In this document: positions 1 to 9,143 of the stretch, piece by piece
Numbering within the stretch: the first letter of the stretch is position 1
How the letters are laid out: every line of letters begins with the position of its first letter
Assembly (NCBI RefSeq): GCF_001426565.1
Contig: NZ_LMFA01000022.1
Span: forward strand, 293,254 to 357,253
Reading direction: 5' to 3'
Source of the DNA: Rhizobium sp. Root482
GTDB taxonomy: Bacteria > Pseudomonadota > Alphaproteobacteria > Rhizobiales > Rhizobiaceae
Length of the DNA stretch: 64,000 nucleotides
Program-made: the position numbers and the translations under genes
Notes under the pieces: generated by a model
The model's input: only the letters and a program-made list of their open reading frames with translations
What the model was told of the DNA's origin: nothing
Databases searched by the model: none

Positions 1-1
1 C

Positions 2-1339
2 GCCAACAATCCGGCCATGGTCGCCTGCTGGCTCGCGGCCACCAAGGCGGGTGCCGTGGTCATCAACACCATGCCGATGCTGCGCGCCGGCGAACTTGCC
101 AAGATCGTCGACAAGGCGGAGATTTCGCTGGCGCTTTGCGATACAAGGCTGATGGACGAAATGGTCGCCTGCGCCAAGGACAGTCCCTTCCTGAAAAAGG
201 TGGTCGGCTTCGACGGCACCGCCAATCACGACGCCGAGCTTGACCGGATCGCACTCGACAAACCGGTCCTCTTCAATGCCGTTCAGACCGGCCGCGACGA
301 TGTCGCCCTGCTCGGCTTTACCTCGGGCACGACGGGCGTACCGAAGGCGACGATGCACTTTCACCGCGACCTGCTGCTGATCGCCGATACCTATGCAAAA
401 GAGGTTTTGGCGGTCACGCCCGACGATGTCTTCGTCGGTTCGCCGCCGCTCGCCTTCACCTTCGGGCTTGGCGGGCTTGCCATCTTCCCCTTGCGGTTCG
501 GCGCTGCCGCCACCTTGCTGGAACAGGCGACGCCGCCGAACATGATCAAGATCATCGAGACCTACAAGGCGACGATCTCGTTTACCGCGCCCACCGCCTA
601 TCGCGCCATGATGAAGGCCGTGGACGAGGGCGCCGACCTGTCGTCGCTGCGCATCGCCGTCTCGGCCGGCGAAACCCTGCCCGGCCCGGTCTTCGAGGAA
701 TGGATCGAAAAGACCGGCAAGCCGATCCTCGACGGCATCGGCGCCACCGAGATGCTGCACATCTTCATTTCGAACCGCTTGACGGACATGAAGCCGGCAT
801 CGACCGGCAAGCCCGTCGGCGGTTACGAGGCACGCATCGTCGATCAGGAGATGAACGAGGCGCCGCGCGGAACGGTCGGCCGGCTGGCGGTGCGCGGCCC
901 GACGGGCTGCCGCTACATGGCCGACGACCGGCAGCGCGAATATGTCCGCGACGGCTGGAACCTGACCGGCGATTCCTTCTACCAGGACGAGGACGGCTTC
1001 TTCCATTTCGCCGCCCGCTCGGACGACATGATCGTCAGCGCCGGCTACAATATTGCCGGCCCCGAAGTGGAAGCCGCCCTTCTTTCCCATTGCGAGGTTG
1101 CCGAATGCGCGGTGATCGGCGCCGATGACCGGGAGCGCGGGCAGATCGTCGAGGCGCATATCGTCCTTGTCGAGGGTATTGCGGCGGACGCTGCGACCGC
1201 CAAGCGCCTGCAGGATCATGTCAAGGCGGTGATCGCGCCCTATAAATATCCGCGTTCGGTGAAATTCACCGATGCCCTGCCCAAGACCCAGACCGGCAAG
1301 ATCCAGCGGTTCCGGCTGCGCGCGGAGATCGTGAAGTGA
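2..1339 (+). CDS. abmG: 2-aminobenzoate-CoA (anthranilate-CoA) ligase, 5'-truncated
   Basis: AMP-forming ligase that would activate anthranilate to anthraniloyl-CoA with ATP and CoA in the cytoplasm. The reading frame is open from base 2 and runs into the family core at once, so the true N-terminus (roughly 90-100 residues for a family length near 540) lies outside the window. Visible motifs are the P-loop-like [18 protein letters not shown], a GIGATEM motif, [13 protein letters not shown], and the C-terminal [14 protein letters not shown] with the catalytic lysine. The substrate is inferred from context: kynA overlaps its 3' end (GTGA) and an anthraniloyl-CoA monooxygenase operon lies 12 kb downstream. 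Benzoate-CoA ligase is the main alternative, since the families are close. Confidence 0.85.
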   Translation, partial: ANNPAMVACWLAATKAGAVVINTMPMLRAGELAKIVDKAEISLALCDTRLMDEMVACAKDSPFLKKVVGFDGTANHDAELDRIALDKPVLFNAVQTGRDDVALLGFTSGTTGVPKATMHFHRDLLLIADTYAKEVLAVTPDDVFVGSPPLAFTFGLGGLAIFPLRFGAAATLLEQATPPNMIKIIETYKATISFTAPTAYRAMMKAVDEGADLSSLRIAVSAGETLPGPVFEEWIEKTGKPILDGIGATEMLHIFISNRLTDMKPASTGKPVGGYEARIVDQEMNEAPRGTVGRLAVRGPTGCRYMADDRQREYVRDGWNLTGDSFYQDEDGFFHFAARSDDMIVSAGYNIAGPEVEAALLSHCEVAECAVIGADDRERGQIVEAHIVLVEGIAADAATAKRLQDHVKAVIAPYKYPRSVKFTDALPKTQTGKIQRFRLRAEIVK

Positions 1340-2172
1340 GCAAGCCCTACGATCCCTCGGCGGAAGGCGCGCAGATGTCGTTTCAGGACCGCATGTCCTA
1401 CAGCGATTACCTGCATCTCGAAAAAGTGCTTGAGGCGCAATCTCCGCTGTCGAGCGCGCATGACGAAATGCTGTTCATCATCCAGCACCAGACCTCGGAA
1501 CTGTGGATGAAGCTGGCGCTGCACGAGATCGGCGCCGCGATCGCCTCGATCCGCGCCGACCGGCTGGAGCCGAGCTTCAAGATGCTGACGCGAGTGGCCC
1601 GCATCTTCGAGCAGCTCAACAATGCCTGGGACGTGCTGAGGACGATGACACCAAGCGAATATACCGAATTCCGGGGGTCGCTCGGCCAGTCCTCGGGCTT
1701 CCAGTCCTGGCAATATCGCGCCATCGAATTCACGGCCGGCAACCGCAATCTCGCCATGCTGCGTCCGCATGCGCATCAGCCGGAACTGTCCGGCAGGCTC
1801 GAAGCCATTCTCTCGCAACCCTCGCTCTATGACGAAGCCATCCTCCTTCTGTCACGCAACGGCTTCGATGTCGGCCCGGATGCGCTTCGGACCGACTGGC
1901 GCGAGACGCGCGTCGAGAGCGAGGAGGTGCTTGCCGCCTGGCAGGCGATCTATCTTGATCCGCAGCGCTACTGGATGTTCTACGAACTGGCGGAGAAGCT
2001 GGTCGATTTCGAGGATTACTTCCGCCGCTGGCGCTTCAACCATGTCACCACCGTCGAGCGCATCATCGGCATGAAGCGCGGCACCGGCGGCACGTCCGGG
2101 GCGTCCTATCTCAGGAAGATGCTGGAGGTTGAACTTTTCCCGGAACTCTGGAAAGTTCGCACCCGACTCTAA
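1336..2172 (+). CDS. kynA: tryptophan 2,3-dioxygenase
   Basis: Haem dioxygenase that opens the indole ring of L-tryptophan to N-formylkynurenine, the first step of the kynurenine pathway. The 278 residues match bacterial family length. Family landmarks are the substrate-pocket stretch [13 protein letters not shown] with His51, the [13 protein letters not shown] stretch with Arg113, and [13 protein letters not shown] with His236 as the likely haem axial ligand, followed by the GTGGTSG loop. The start is GTG, overlapping the ligase stop codon by 3 bases, so the two are translationally coupled. A binding-protein gene starts 43 bases after the stop, so tryptophan oxidation, anthranilate activation and an importer share a transcript. 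No formamidase gene was found to complete the step to kynurenine. Confidence 0.95.
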   Translation: MSKPYDPSAEGAQMSFQDRMSYSDYLHLEKVLEAQSPLSSAHDEMLFIIQHQTSELWMKLALHEIGAAIASIRADRLEPSFKMLTRVARIFEQLNNAWDVLRTMTPSEYTEFRGSLGQSSGFQSWQYRAIEFTAGNRNLAMLRPHAHQPELSGRLEAILSQPSLYDEAILLLSRNGFDVGPDALRTDWRETRVESEEVLAAWQAIYLDPQRYWMFYELAEKLVDFEDYFRRWRFNHVTTVERIIGMKRGTGGTSGASYLRKMLEVELFPELWKVRTRL

Positions 2173-2214
2173 AAATACCAATTGATAAAAACGGGAACAC
2201 AAAGGGAGAACAGC

Positions 2215-3351
2215 ATGAAGAAGACGATCGCGGCCGGCATTTTCGGCCTGACGCTGGCGACGGCCGGACTGGCCAATGCCGAACCGGTGAAGATCGGCGT
2301 CATCACTACGCTTTCCGGCGGCGGCGCCGGGCTGGGCACCGACATGCGCGACGCATTCGTGCTGGCCATGAAGCAGTCCGGCAACAAGGATGTCGAACTC
2401 GTCATCGAGGATGATGCGCAAAAGCCCGAAATCGCCGTTCAGATCGCCGAAAAGATGATCCAGAGCGACAAGGTCGACCTGATGACCGGCATCATCTGGT
2501 CGAACCTTGCGATGGCCGTCGTTCCGAATGCCGTCTCGCAGGACATCATCTACCTGTCGCCGAATGCCGGCCCCTCGGCGCTTGCCGGCGCCAAGTGCAG
2601 CCCGAACTATTTCAACGTCGCCTACCAGAACGACAATTTCCACGAGGCGATGGGGCAATACGCCAACAAGGACTACAAGAAGACCTTCATTCTCGCCCCC
2701 AACTATCCGGCCGGCAAGGATTCGCTGACCGGCTTCAAGCGCTATTACAAGGGCGAACTGGCGGGCGAAATCTATACCCAGGTCGGACAGACCGACTATG
2801 CGGCGGAAATCGCCCAGATCCGTGATTCCGGCGCCGATTCCGTGTTCTTCTTCCTGCCCGGCGGCATGGGCATCGCCTTCATGAAGCAATATGCCCAGTC
2901 GGGCGTCAATATTCCGGTGATGGGACCAAGCTTCTCCTTCAGCCAGGACATCCTGCCGGCAGTGGGCGACGCGGCCCTTGGCGTCAAGAACTCGGCAAGC
3001 TGGGCAAAGGACCTCGACAACGAGGCCAACAAGGCATTCGTCGAGGCTTTCCAGGCCGAATATAACCGCCTGCCCTCCGTCTATGCAGCCCAGAGCTGGG
3101 ACACGGCGAACCTGATCCTGTCGGCGATGGCCAAGGCCAGCGTCAAGGACAAGGACGCCTTCCGTGCAGCCCTCAAGGCCGCCGATTTCAAGTCGGTGCG
3201 CGGCGACTTTTCCTTCAATACCAATAATCACCCGATCCAGAACATCTATGTTCGCGAGGTGATCAAGGAAGGCGACGTGCTGACCAACAAGATCATCGGC
3301 ACCGCCTTCGAAAAGCACGGTGATGCCTACGCCGAACAGTGCAAGATGTAG
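2215..3351 (+). CDS. ABC transporter substrate-binding protein, LivK-like
   Basis: Periplasmic binding protein of the branched-chain amino acid/aromatic acid (HAAT) importer class. I chose ATG 2215, preceded by AAAGGGAGAA (2201-2210), over an in-frame TTG at 2182. It begins with a Sec signal peptide, basic MKK then a hydrophobic run ending ANA|EPV, followed by the VKIGVITTLSGGG start of the type-I periplasmic fold. It is followed by two permeases and two ATPases, so the importer is complete. Downstream of kynA and the anthranilate ligase, the likely cargo is an aromatic compound such as anthranilate, kynurenine or tryptophan. This is inferred from position only; fold-level similarity cannot separate these from leucine-type ligands. 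Confidence 0.88.
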   Translation: MKKTIAAGIFGLTLATAGLANAEPVKIGVITTLSGGGAGLGTDMRDAFVLAMKQSGNKDVELVIEDDAQKPEIAVQIAEKMIQSDKVDLMTGIIWSNLAMAVVPNAVSQDIIYLSPNAGPSALAGAKCSPNYFNVAYQNDNFHEAMGQYANKDYKKTFILAPNYPAGKDSLTGFKRYYKGELAGEIYTQVGQTDYAAEIAQIRDSGADSVFFFLPGGMGIAFMKQYAQSGVNIPVMGPSFSFSQDILPAVGDAALGVKNSASWAKDLDNEANKAFVEAFQAEYNRLPSVYAAQSWDTANLILSAMAKASVKDKDAFRAALKAADFKSVRGDFSFNTNNHPIQNIYVREVIKEGDVLTNKIIGTAFEKHGDAYAEQCKM

Positions 3352-3366
3352 GCTCCGGCCATTGCT

Positions 3367-3405
3367 CCATCGACGCGCCGCCGACTTCGGCCGGCGCGTC
3401 GATGG
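3367..3405 (+). other. intercistronic stem-loop after the binding-protein gene
   Basis: Perfect 14-bp inverted repeat, CCATCGACGCGCCG (3367-3380) and its complement (3392-3405), enclosing an 11-base loop. There is no T-tract, so it is unlikely to be a complete intrinsic terminator. It lies 15 bases after the binding-protein stop and about 80 bases before the first permease gene. The likely role is 3'-end protection or partial attenuation, so that binding protein exceeds permease. Confidence 0.8.
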
Positions 3406-3483
3406 CCTCTACTCTTGCGTCCATGCCGTGCCGTTCGGTGCAGCCTGTGAAGTATTTCTGGAACCGAGCCTCGGATCGCCCCT

Positions 3484-4404
3484 TTGTCCATTGCATTGCT
3501 CATCGAACAACTCCTCAACGGGCTGCAGCTCGGGGTGATGCTGTTCCTCATGGCCGCCGGCCTGACGTTGATCTTCGGCGTCATGGGATTGATCAACCTT
3601 GCCCATGGGTCGCTCTACATGGTCGGCGCCTTTGCCTGCGCCGCCGTGGCGGCGGCAACCGGCTCCTTCTGGATCGGGCTGGTGGCGAGCCTGATCGCCT
3701 CGGCGGCGGCAGGTGCGATCACAGAGATCGTCGTCATCCGCAGGCTCTATGACCGCGACCATCTCGACCAGGTTCTGGCAACCTTCGCGCTCATCCTGAT
3801 GTTCTCGGAAGGCATGCGCTGGCTGTTCGGCTCCTTTCCGCTCTATCTCGACATTCCGCCGCTCTTGCAGGGCGCCGTGCCCCTGCCCGGTGTCGGCCAG
3901 TACCAGCTCTATCGCCTCGCCATCATCGGCGTCGGCATCGTGGTCGCCATAGGCCTCTACTTCCTGATCGCGCGCACCCGACTCGGCATGCGTATCCGCG
4001 CCGGCGAATCCGATCGCGAGATGATCGGCGCGCTCGGCGTCGATATCAGGACGCTCTATACGGTGGTCTTTGCGCTGGGCGCAGCACTCGCGGGGCTCGC
4101 CGGTGCCATGGTCGGCGCGCTGCAATCGGTGCAGGTCGGCATGGGCGAGCCGGTGCTGATCCTTGCCTTCGTCGTCATCGTCATCGGCGGCATCGGCTCG
4201 ATCAAGGGCGCGCTGTTCGGCGCCATACTGGTCGGCGTGGTCGATACGATGGGCCGCTTCCTCTTGCCCAAAATCTTTGCCCTGGTGCTGCCCGCCGCCC
4301 AGGCCGGCCTCATAGGCGCGGCCCTTGCCTCCATGCTGATCTATATCGTCATGGCCTTCATTCTCGCTTTCAGGCCAAGCGGCCTGTTTGCGGCGCAGTC
4401 GTGA
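3484..4404 (+). CDS. ABC transporter permease, LivH-like
   Basis: Integral membrane subunit of the importer that begins at 2215. Its 306 residues carry a LivH-type N-terminus (EQLLNGLQLGVM) and the early LIFGVMGLINLAHGSLYM motif of the LivH permeases. Several hydrophobic helices and a cytoplasmic EAA-like coupling region (GALGVDIRTLYTVVF) follow. The start is a TTG at 3484; no strong Shine-Dalgarno or ATG is visible, so the start could differ by a few codons. The stop overlaps the start of the LivM-like gene (GTGA). Confidence 0.9.
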   Translation: MSIALLIEQLLNGLQLGVMLFLMAAGLTLIFGVMGLINLAHGSLYMVGAFACAAVAAATGSFWIGLVASLIASAAAGAITEIVVIRRLYDRDHLDQVLATFALILMFSEGMRWLFGSFPLYLDIPPLLQGAVPLPGVGQYQLYRLAIIGVGIVVAIGLYFLIARTRLGMRIRAGESDREMIGALGVDIRTLYTVVFALGAALAGLAGAMVGALQSVQVGMGEPVLILAFVVIVIGGIGSIKGALFGAILVGVVDTMGRFLLPKIFALVLPAAQAGLIGAALASMLIYIVMAFILAFRPSGLFAAQS

Positions 4405-5402
4405 GGCCGGCCATGCCCCCCAAGCCCCGCCTCTCCCGCGAAACCGTCGTCAATATCCTCCTGGCGCTGATGCTTCTCGCCTTCCCTCTTGGCGCTTCGG
4501 CGATGGGCGAGACCTTCTACATCACCCTTGCCACCCGCATCGTCGTCCTGGCACTGGCTGCCGTCGGGCTCAATATCGCGCTTGGCCTCGGCGGCCTCGT
4601 CTCCTTCGGGCACGCCGCCTTTTTCGGCCTCGGTGGCTATGTCGCCGGCATTCTCTCCACCCATGCCTTCAACGCCGAGCCATTGCTGTTCGGCATCGAA
4701 GGTACGACGTCCATGCCGGTGATCTGGCTGGTGGCAGTGATGATCTGCGGCATCATCGCCCTGCCGATCGGCGCGATCAGCCTGCGCACCACCGGCGTCT
4801 ATTTCATCATGATAACGCTCGCCTTTGCACAGATGATCTATTTCTTCGCCGTTTCCTGGCCGGCCTATGGTGGCGAGGATGGTCTGTCCATCTATGTCCG
4901 CAACGAATTTCCGGGCGTCAATACTGCCCAGCCGCTCTCCTTCTTCCTCATCTGCTACGTGCTGTTGATGCTGGCGCTCGGCCTGTTCTGGCTCCTGCGT
5001 GGCGCCCGCTTCGGCGCGGCGCTTGAGGCGGGACGGCAGAATGCGACGCGGCTTGCCGCCGTCGGCATCGCACCCTTCAATATTCGGCTGGTCGCCTTTG
5101 TCGTCTCGGCGATGATGACCGGCATTGCCGGCGCGCTCTTTGCCGATCTCAACAAATTCGTCAGCCCTTCCATGCTGTCATGGCACATGTCGGGAGAGTT
5201 GATCGTGCTGATCATCCTCGGCGGCAAGGCCCGGCTGTTCGGACCGGTGGCCGGCGCCATGCTCTATGTGCTGATCGAATATGCGCTCGGCGGCATCACC
5301 GAACATTGGCAGTTCTTCCTCGGTTTGATCCTGCTCTGCGTCGTGCTTTTCGCGCGCGGCGGGCTGCTCGGTCTTCTTGCCGGAAAGGCGCGTCATGGCT
5401 GA
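4401..5402 (+). CDS. ABC transporter permease, LivM-like
   Basis: Second membrane subunit of the first Liv-type importer, 333 residues. LivM hallmarks are visible: the NIALGLGGLVSFGHAAFFGL segment, the LRTTGVYFIMITLAFAQM segment, and the GARFGAALEAGRQNATRLAAVGI coupling-helix region. The start is GTG at 4401, overlapping the LivH-like stop; ATG 4413 is an in-frame alternative. The 3' end overlaps the ATPase gene by 8 bases. Confidence 0.9.
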   Translation: MRPAMPPKPRLSRETVVNILLALMLLAFPLGASAMGETFYITLATRIVVLALAAVGLNIALGLGGLVSFGHAAFFGLGGYVAGILSTHAFNAEPLLFGIEGTTSMPVIWLVAVMICGIIALPIGAISLRTTGVYFIMITLAFAQMIYFFAVSWPAYGGEDGLSIYVRNEFPGVNTAQPLSFFLICYVLLMLALGLFWLLRGARFGAALEAGRQNATRLAAVGIAPFNIRLVAFVVSAMMTGIAGALFADLNKFVSPSMLSWHMSGELIVLIILGGKARLFGPVAGAMLYVLIEYALGGITEHWQFFLGLILLCVVLFARGGLLGLLAGKARHG

Positions 5403-6144
5403 ACCGGTCCTTGAAATCCGCGAGTTGCGCAAGAATTTCGGCGCGTTGGCAGCAACGGATGGCGTCAGCCTTGACCTGCGGCCCGGAGAAATCCATGCGT
5501 TGATCGGCCCCAACGGCGCCGGAAAGAGCACGCTCATCCACCAGATTTCAGGGTCCATTCGCTCCGACAGCGGCACGATCCGCTTTCTAGGCCAGGATAT
5601 GGCCGGCCTCGACATGGCTGCCCGCGCAAGGCTGGGGCTCGGACGCAGCTTTCAGATCTCGTCGCTCGCACCGGAATTTTCGTCACTTCGCAATGTCATG
5701 CTCGCCGTCCAGGCAAAGCAGGGATCGAGCCTGCGCTTCTTCCGCCCGGTGATGGGCGACCGCAGCCTGACCGATCCGGCCATGGCGATGCTGGAGCGCG
5801 TCGGCCTTGCCGAGCGGGCGCATCTGCCAGCGGCGGAGCTTTCGCATGGCGAGCGGCGTCAGCTGGAAATCGCCATCGCGCTCGCGCTCGGCTCGAAAGC
5901 CTTCCTGTTCGACGAACCGATGGCCGGCATGGGGCCGGAAGGCTCGAAATCGCTGACCACTTTTCTCGACGGGCTGCGCCACGAAGCGCCGATCCTGCTT
6001 GTCGAACACGACATGGACGCGGTCTTTGCGCTCGCCGATCGGATTTCGGTACTGGTTTACGGCCGCGTCATCGCCACCGGCACGGTCGATGAAATCCGCA
6101 ACGACCCCGAAGTCCGGCGCGCCTATCTGGGGGAAACCGCGTGA
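5395..6144 (+). CDS. ABC transporter ATP-binding protein, LivG-like
   Basis: First cytoplasmic ATPase of the importer. I selected ATG 5395 (MAEPVLEIREL) over an upstream in-frame GTG because GGAAAGG sits 7 bases before it. Visible motifs are Walker A GPNGAGKST, the signature LSHGERRQLEIAIAL, Walker B AFLFDEPMAGM and the switch histidine in LVEHDMDAVF. The long form of the loop after Walker A is typical of LivG. It is translationally coupled to LivM-like upstream and LivF-like downstream. Confidence 0.92.
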   Translation: MAEPVLEIRELRKNFGALAATDGVSLDLRPGEIHALIGPNGAGKSTLIHQISGSIRSDSGTIRFLGQDMAGLDMAARARLGLGRSFQISSLAPEFSSLRNVMLAVQAKQGSSLRFFRPVMGDRSLTDPAMAMLERVGLAERAHLPAAELSHGERRQLEIAIALALGSKAFLFDEPMAGMGPEGSKSLTTFLDGLRHEAPILLVEHDMDAVFALADRISVLVYGRVIATGTVDEIRNDPEVRRAYLGETA

Positions 6145-6827
6145 GCCTGCTCGACATCAAGAGCCTTGAAACCTTCTACGGCGCATCGCAGGCGCTGTTC
6201 GGCGTTTCGCTGGATGTGGGCGAGGGCGAGGTCGTGGCGCTGATGGGCCGCAACGGCATGGGCAAGACGACGACGATCAACTCGATCCTCGGCCTGGTGC
6301 GGCCGCGCTCGGGCGCTATCGATTTCGCCGGCCGCAAGGTCGCGGGTCTGCGGCCATACCGCATCGCCCGCCTCGGCGTCGGGCTTGTGCCGGAGGGACG
6401 GCGCTGCTTTCCCAATCTTACCGTGCACGAAAACCTCATCGCCGCTGCCCGCGGCGGCGAATGGACGCTGTCGCGGGTCATCGACCTGTTTCCGCGGCTC
6501 GGCGAACGGCGCGACCAATATGCCAACACGCTGTCCGGCGGTGAGCAACAGATGCTGGCCATCGGACGAGCGTTGATGACCAATCCGCGCCTGCTGATCC
6601 TCGACGAGGCGACGGAAGGCCTGGCACCGGTCATCCGGCAGGACATCTGGGCGGCGATCCGCACGCTCAAGGCCGCCGGCCAGTCGATCCTCGTCGTCGA
6701 CAAGACGCTGTCGGAACTCCTGCCCGTCGCCGATCGTTGTTTCGTTCTGGAAAAAGGCGCAACCGTGTTTCAGGGTGCGCCGGGCGAGCTGACGGCGGAG
6801 CTTCAGGACCGCTATCTCGGCGTGTGA
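6141..6827 (+). CDS. ABC transporter ATP-binding protein, LivF-like
   Basis: Second ATPase and last gene of the first Liv-type operon, 228 residues. Motifs are Walker A GRNGMGKTT (the GMGK form typical of LivF), signature LSGGEQQMLAIGRAL, Walker B LLILDEATEGLAP and a switch region LVVDKTLSELL, where the usual histidine position is Lys (VDKT rather than VEHD/VEQN). That change departs from the other LivF proteins in this window, which read VEQ. The GTG start overlaps the LivG-like stop (GTGA). It is convergent with kynU across a 125-bp gap carrying a palindromic repeat. Confidence 0.9.
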   Translation: MSLLDIKSLETFYGASQALFGVSLDVGEGEVVALMGRNGMGKTTTINSILGLVRPRSGAIDFAGRKVAGLRPYRIARLGVGLVPEGRRCFPNLTVHENLIAAARGGEWTLSRVIDLFPRLGERRDQYANTLSGGEQQMLAIGRALMTNPRLLILDEATEGLAPVIRQDIWAAIRTLKAAGQSILVVDKTLSELLPVADRCFVLEKGATVFQGAPGELTAELQDRYLGV

Positions 6828-6894
6828 GGTCCCGCCGGACCTACGCGGGCGATGAAGGATCCGGCACATCCGCAGCTTCGCGGCCCCCTCATCC

Positions 6895-6929
6895 GGCCCT
6901 TCGGGCCACCTTCTCCCCGAGGGGAGAAG
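6895..6929. repeat. rhizobial-type intergenic palindrome, probable bidirectional terminator
   Basis: Two adjacent hairpins between convergent livF-like and kynU. One is GGCCC-TTC-GGGCC (6895-6907). The other is CTTCTCCCC-GA-GGGGAGAAG (6910-6929), with 9-bp perfect arms. The run beginning CCCTCATCCGGCCC and continuing through CTTCTCCCC is, as I recall, a common dispersed intergenic repeat in Rhizobiaceae genomes. Its place between gene ends suits termination or 3'-end stabilisation for both transcripts. Confidence 0.75.
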
Positions 6930-6952
6930 AGAAGAGCGCTTTCGTCAGCCGC

Positions 6953-8209
6953 TCAGGTCACCGCGGACTTGACCGCGAAGCGCGCGTCTTTCCAGGCGCC
7001 GGTGCGCAGGATGTCTTCGAGAATCTCGACGGCCTGCCAGACATCCCGGAAACGCGTATAAAGCGGCGTGAAGCCGAAGCGGATGGTGGCCGGGGCGCGA
7101 AAATCGCCGATGACGCCGCGCTCGATCAGGGCCTGCATGACGGCATAGGCATTTTCATGCTCGAACGAGACCTGACTACCGCGCCTGCTGCTGTCACGGG
7201 GGCTCTCAAGCGTCAGGCCGTGGCCGCCGCAGCGGCTCTCGACCAGGAGGATGAACAGGTCGGTGAGCGCGATGCTCTTTTGGCGCAGAACCGCCATTTC
7301 GACCTGGTCCCAGATATCGAGCGCGCCCTTCAGCGCCCGCATCGACAGGATCCCCTGGGTGCCGCACTGGAAGCGCCGGATGCCGGCGTCGGCCGCAAAA
7401 CCCTGCTCGAAGGCGAAGGGGCGGGCATGGGCCCACCAGCCGCTGAGCGGCTGCTGCGCGTCGGCAAGGTGACGCTTCGCGACATAGATGAAGGCCGGCG
7501 CACCGGGGCCACCATTCAGATATTTATAGCTGCAGCCAACGGCGAAATCGACATTCGATCCGTCCAGATCGACCGGCAGCGCGCCTGCCGTATGGCAGAG
7601 ATCCCAGACGACGAGCGCCCCGGCGGCCTGCGCCTTTTCGGTCAGCACCGCCATGTCGCGCAGTTCGCCCGACTTGTAGTTGACATGATTGACGAGCACG
7701 ACCGCGACTTCCTCGTCTATCAGGTCCTCGATAGTGGGAGCATCGACGCCTTCCAGCCGCAGGACAGTCCCCGGCCGGGTCGAGGCCACGCCTTCGGCCA
7801 TGTAGAGGTCGGTCGGAAAGCTGCCGCCCTCGGCGACGATGACATTGCGCCCCGGCCTCAGGCCCATGGCGGCGTGCAGTGCCTTGTAGATATTGATCGA
7901 GGTCGTGTCCGCCACCACGGTCTGGCCGGGTGCCGCGCCGATCAGGCGGCCAATCCGGTCGCCGAGTTCCACCGGCATGTCGAACCAGCCGGCGGTGTTC
8001 CAGCTGCGGATGAGGCCTTGACCCCATTCCTCGCGCGCCGCCTTCTCGATCTCGCCATAGGCCGCCTTCGAGGCCACCCCCAGCGAATTGCCGTCGAGAT
8101 AGATGAGATCGTCCGGCAGGTCGAAACGGTCACGCATCGTGCGCAGGGGATCGGCGGCGTCCATCGCCTCGATCGCGGCGAGATCGGGAATTCCGGTCAT
8201 GTCAGGCAA
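6953..8209 (-). CDS. kynU: kynureninase
   Basis: PLP enzyme that cleaves L-kynurenine to anthranilate and L-alanine. Its 418 residues match family length. The N-terminal YLDGNSLG motif, the WDLCHTAGALPVDL stretch carrying the cofactor-ring Asp and His, and the PLP lysine in GCSYKYLNGGPGAP (Lys229) are all present. It is the last gene of a leftward operon: its start lies 6 bases from the end of the permease gene of a TrpX-type importer. Sharing a transcript with the importer suggests that the imported compound is kynurenine or tryptophan. Its product feeds the anthranilate-CoA ligase at the window start. Confidence 0.95.
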   Translation of the reverse strand: MPDMTGIPDLAAIEAMDAADPLRTMRDRFDLPDDLIYLDGNSLGVASKAAYGEIEKAAREEWGQGLIRSWNTAGWFDMPVELGDRIGRLIGAAPGQTVVADTTSINIYKALHAAMGLRPGRNVIVAEGGSFPTDLYMAEGVASTRPGTVLRLEGVDAPTIEDLIDEEVAVVLVNHVNYKSGELRDMAVLTEKAQAAGALVVWDLCHTAGALPVDLDGSNVDFAVGCSYKYLNGGPGAPAFIYVAKRHLADAQQPLSGWWAHARPFAFEQGFAADAGIRRFQCGTQGILSMRALKGALDIWDQVEMAVLRQKSIALTDLFILLVESRCGGHGLTLESPRDSSRRGSQVSFEHENAYAVMQALIERGVIGDFRAPATIRFGFTPLYTRFRDVWQAVEILEDILRTGAWKDARFAVKSAVT

Positions 8210-8215
8210 TCCTCA

Positions 8216-9142
8216 TTATTCGCGGATGGTTTCGCGCGCCTGTGCGGGCCCGCGGCTGCGGCGCAGGCTCGGAAGAGCGAGCATGGCGAGAACGAACAGG
8301 CCGGTCGCAAGCTTCAGGTCCGGCGGCGGCATGCCGGCGGCCAGGCAGAACGAGACGAGCTGGTAGTAGATCACGGCACCGACGAAGGGCGCCGCAAGCT
8401 GGCGCACCACGGTCTGCTTGCCGACGATCGCCTCGCCGATCATCAGGGCCGCCAGGCCGTTGATCAGGATGCCGAGACCCATATTGACGTCGGCAAAGCC
8501 TTGTGACTGCACCATCAGCGCGCCGCCGGTTGCCGAAAACGCACTGGCGAGGCCGACGCCGCCGATCGTGGCGACCCAGACATTGATCCCTTGCGCCTCG
8601 GCCATGTCCGGATTGGCGCCGACGGCGCGGATCGCGGTGCCCTTCTCGGTCTTGAAGAACAGGTCGAGCAGGAGAAAGACGACGAGGCCGATGATCCCTG
8701 CGACGACGATCTTGCTGGCCGGGAAGCCCGGCTGCGTGAAGGGCGCCCAATCGAACACCGTTGGCGCACCGAACACCGACAGGTTGGATTTGCCCATGAT
8801 GCGCAGATTGATGCTGTAGAGCATCGTCATCATCAGGATACCGGCCAGCAGCGTATGGATGCGGAAGCGCAGATGGATGAAGGCGGTGCAGCAGCCGGCA
8901 AGGAAGCCGGCGACAAGTGCCACACCGATCGCCGTCAACGGCGAGGCCCCGCCGGCCAGGAGAACACCGCAGACGCAGCCGCCGAGCGGAAACGCGCCCT
9001 CGCTGGTGAGGTCGGGAAAGTTCAGGGTGCGGAACGGTATCATGATGCCGAGCACGACGAAGGCCAAGATCAGGCTCTGCGCCAGCGTGACCGGGATAAG
9101 CGAGACGAAGCTCGAGGAAATCGTCTGGATAAGGTCCATCAT
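8216..9142 (-). CDS. ABC transporter permease of the TrpXYZ-type importer
   Basis: Integral membrane subunit, 308 residues, of the branched-chain/ribose permease superfamily. Characteristic features are the short helices around RTLNFPDLTSEGAFPLGG, the inner segment LLAGILMMTMLYSINLRIMG and a C-terminal NGLAALMIGEAIVG region typical of permeases paired with PF04392-type binding proteins. It starts one base after the stop of the ATPase gene and runs almost directly into kynU. TrpY is the nearest named role, by analogy with the streptococcal tryptophan importer; the substrate here is inferred. Confidence 0.85.
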   Translation of the reverse strand: MMDLIQTISSSFVSLIPVTLAQSLILAFVVLGIMIPFRTLNFPDLTSEGAFPLGGCVCGVLLAGGASPLTAIGVALVAGFLAGCCTAFIHLRFRIHTLLAGILMMTMLYSINLRIMGKSNLSVFGAPTVFDWAPFTQPGFPASKIVVAGIIGLVVFLLLDLFFKTEKGTAIRAVGANPDMAEAQGINVWVATIGGVGLASAFSATGGALMVQSQGFADVNMGLGILINGLAALMIGEAIVGKQTVVRQLAAPFVGAVIYYQLVSFCLAAGMPPPDLKLATGLFVLAMLALPSLRRSRGPAQARETIRE

Positions 9143-9143
9143 A

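Noticed and set aside
3352-3483. Promoter plus small gene between the first binding-protein and permease genes
   Set aside because: Open frames there are short, read through the hairpin and have no family resemblance; the same-direction genes are better explained as one operon with a stem-loop.
6895-6929. CRISPR-like or mobile element signature from the double hairpin
   Set aside because: Only one copy in the window, no spacers, no transposase and no target-site duplication; it looks like a dispersed intergenic palindrome.
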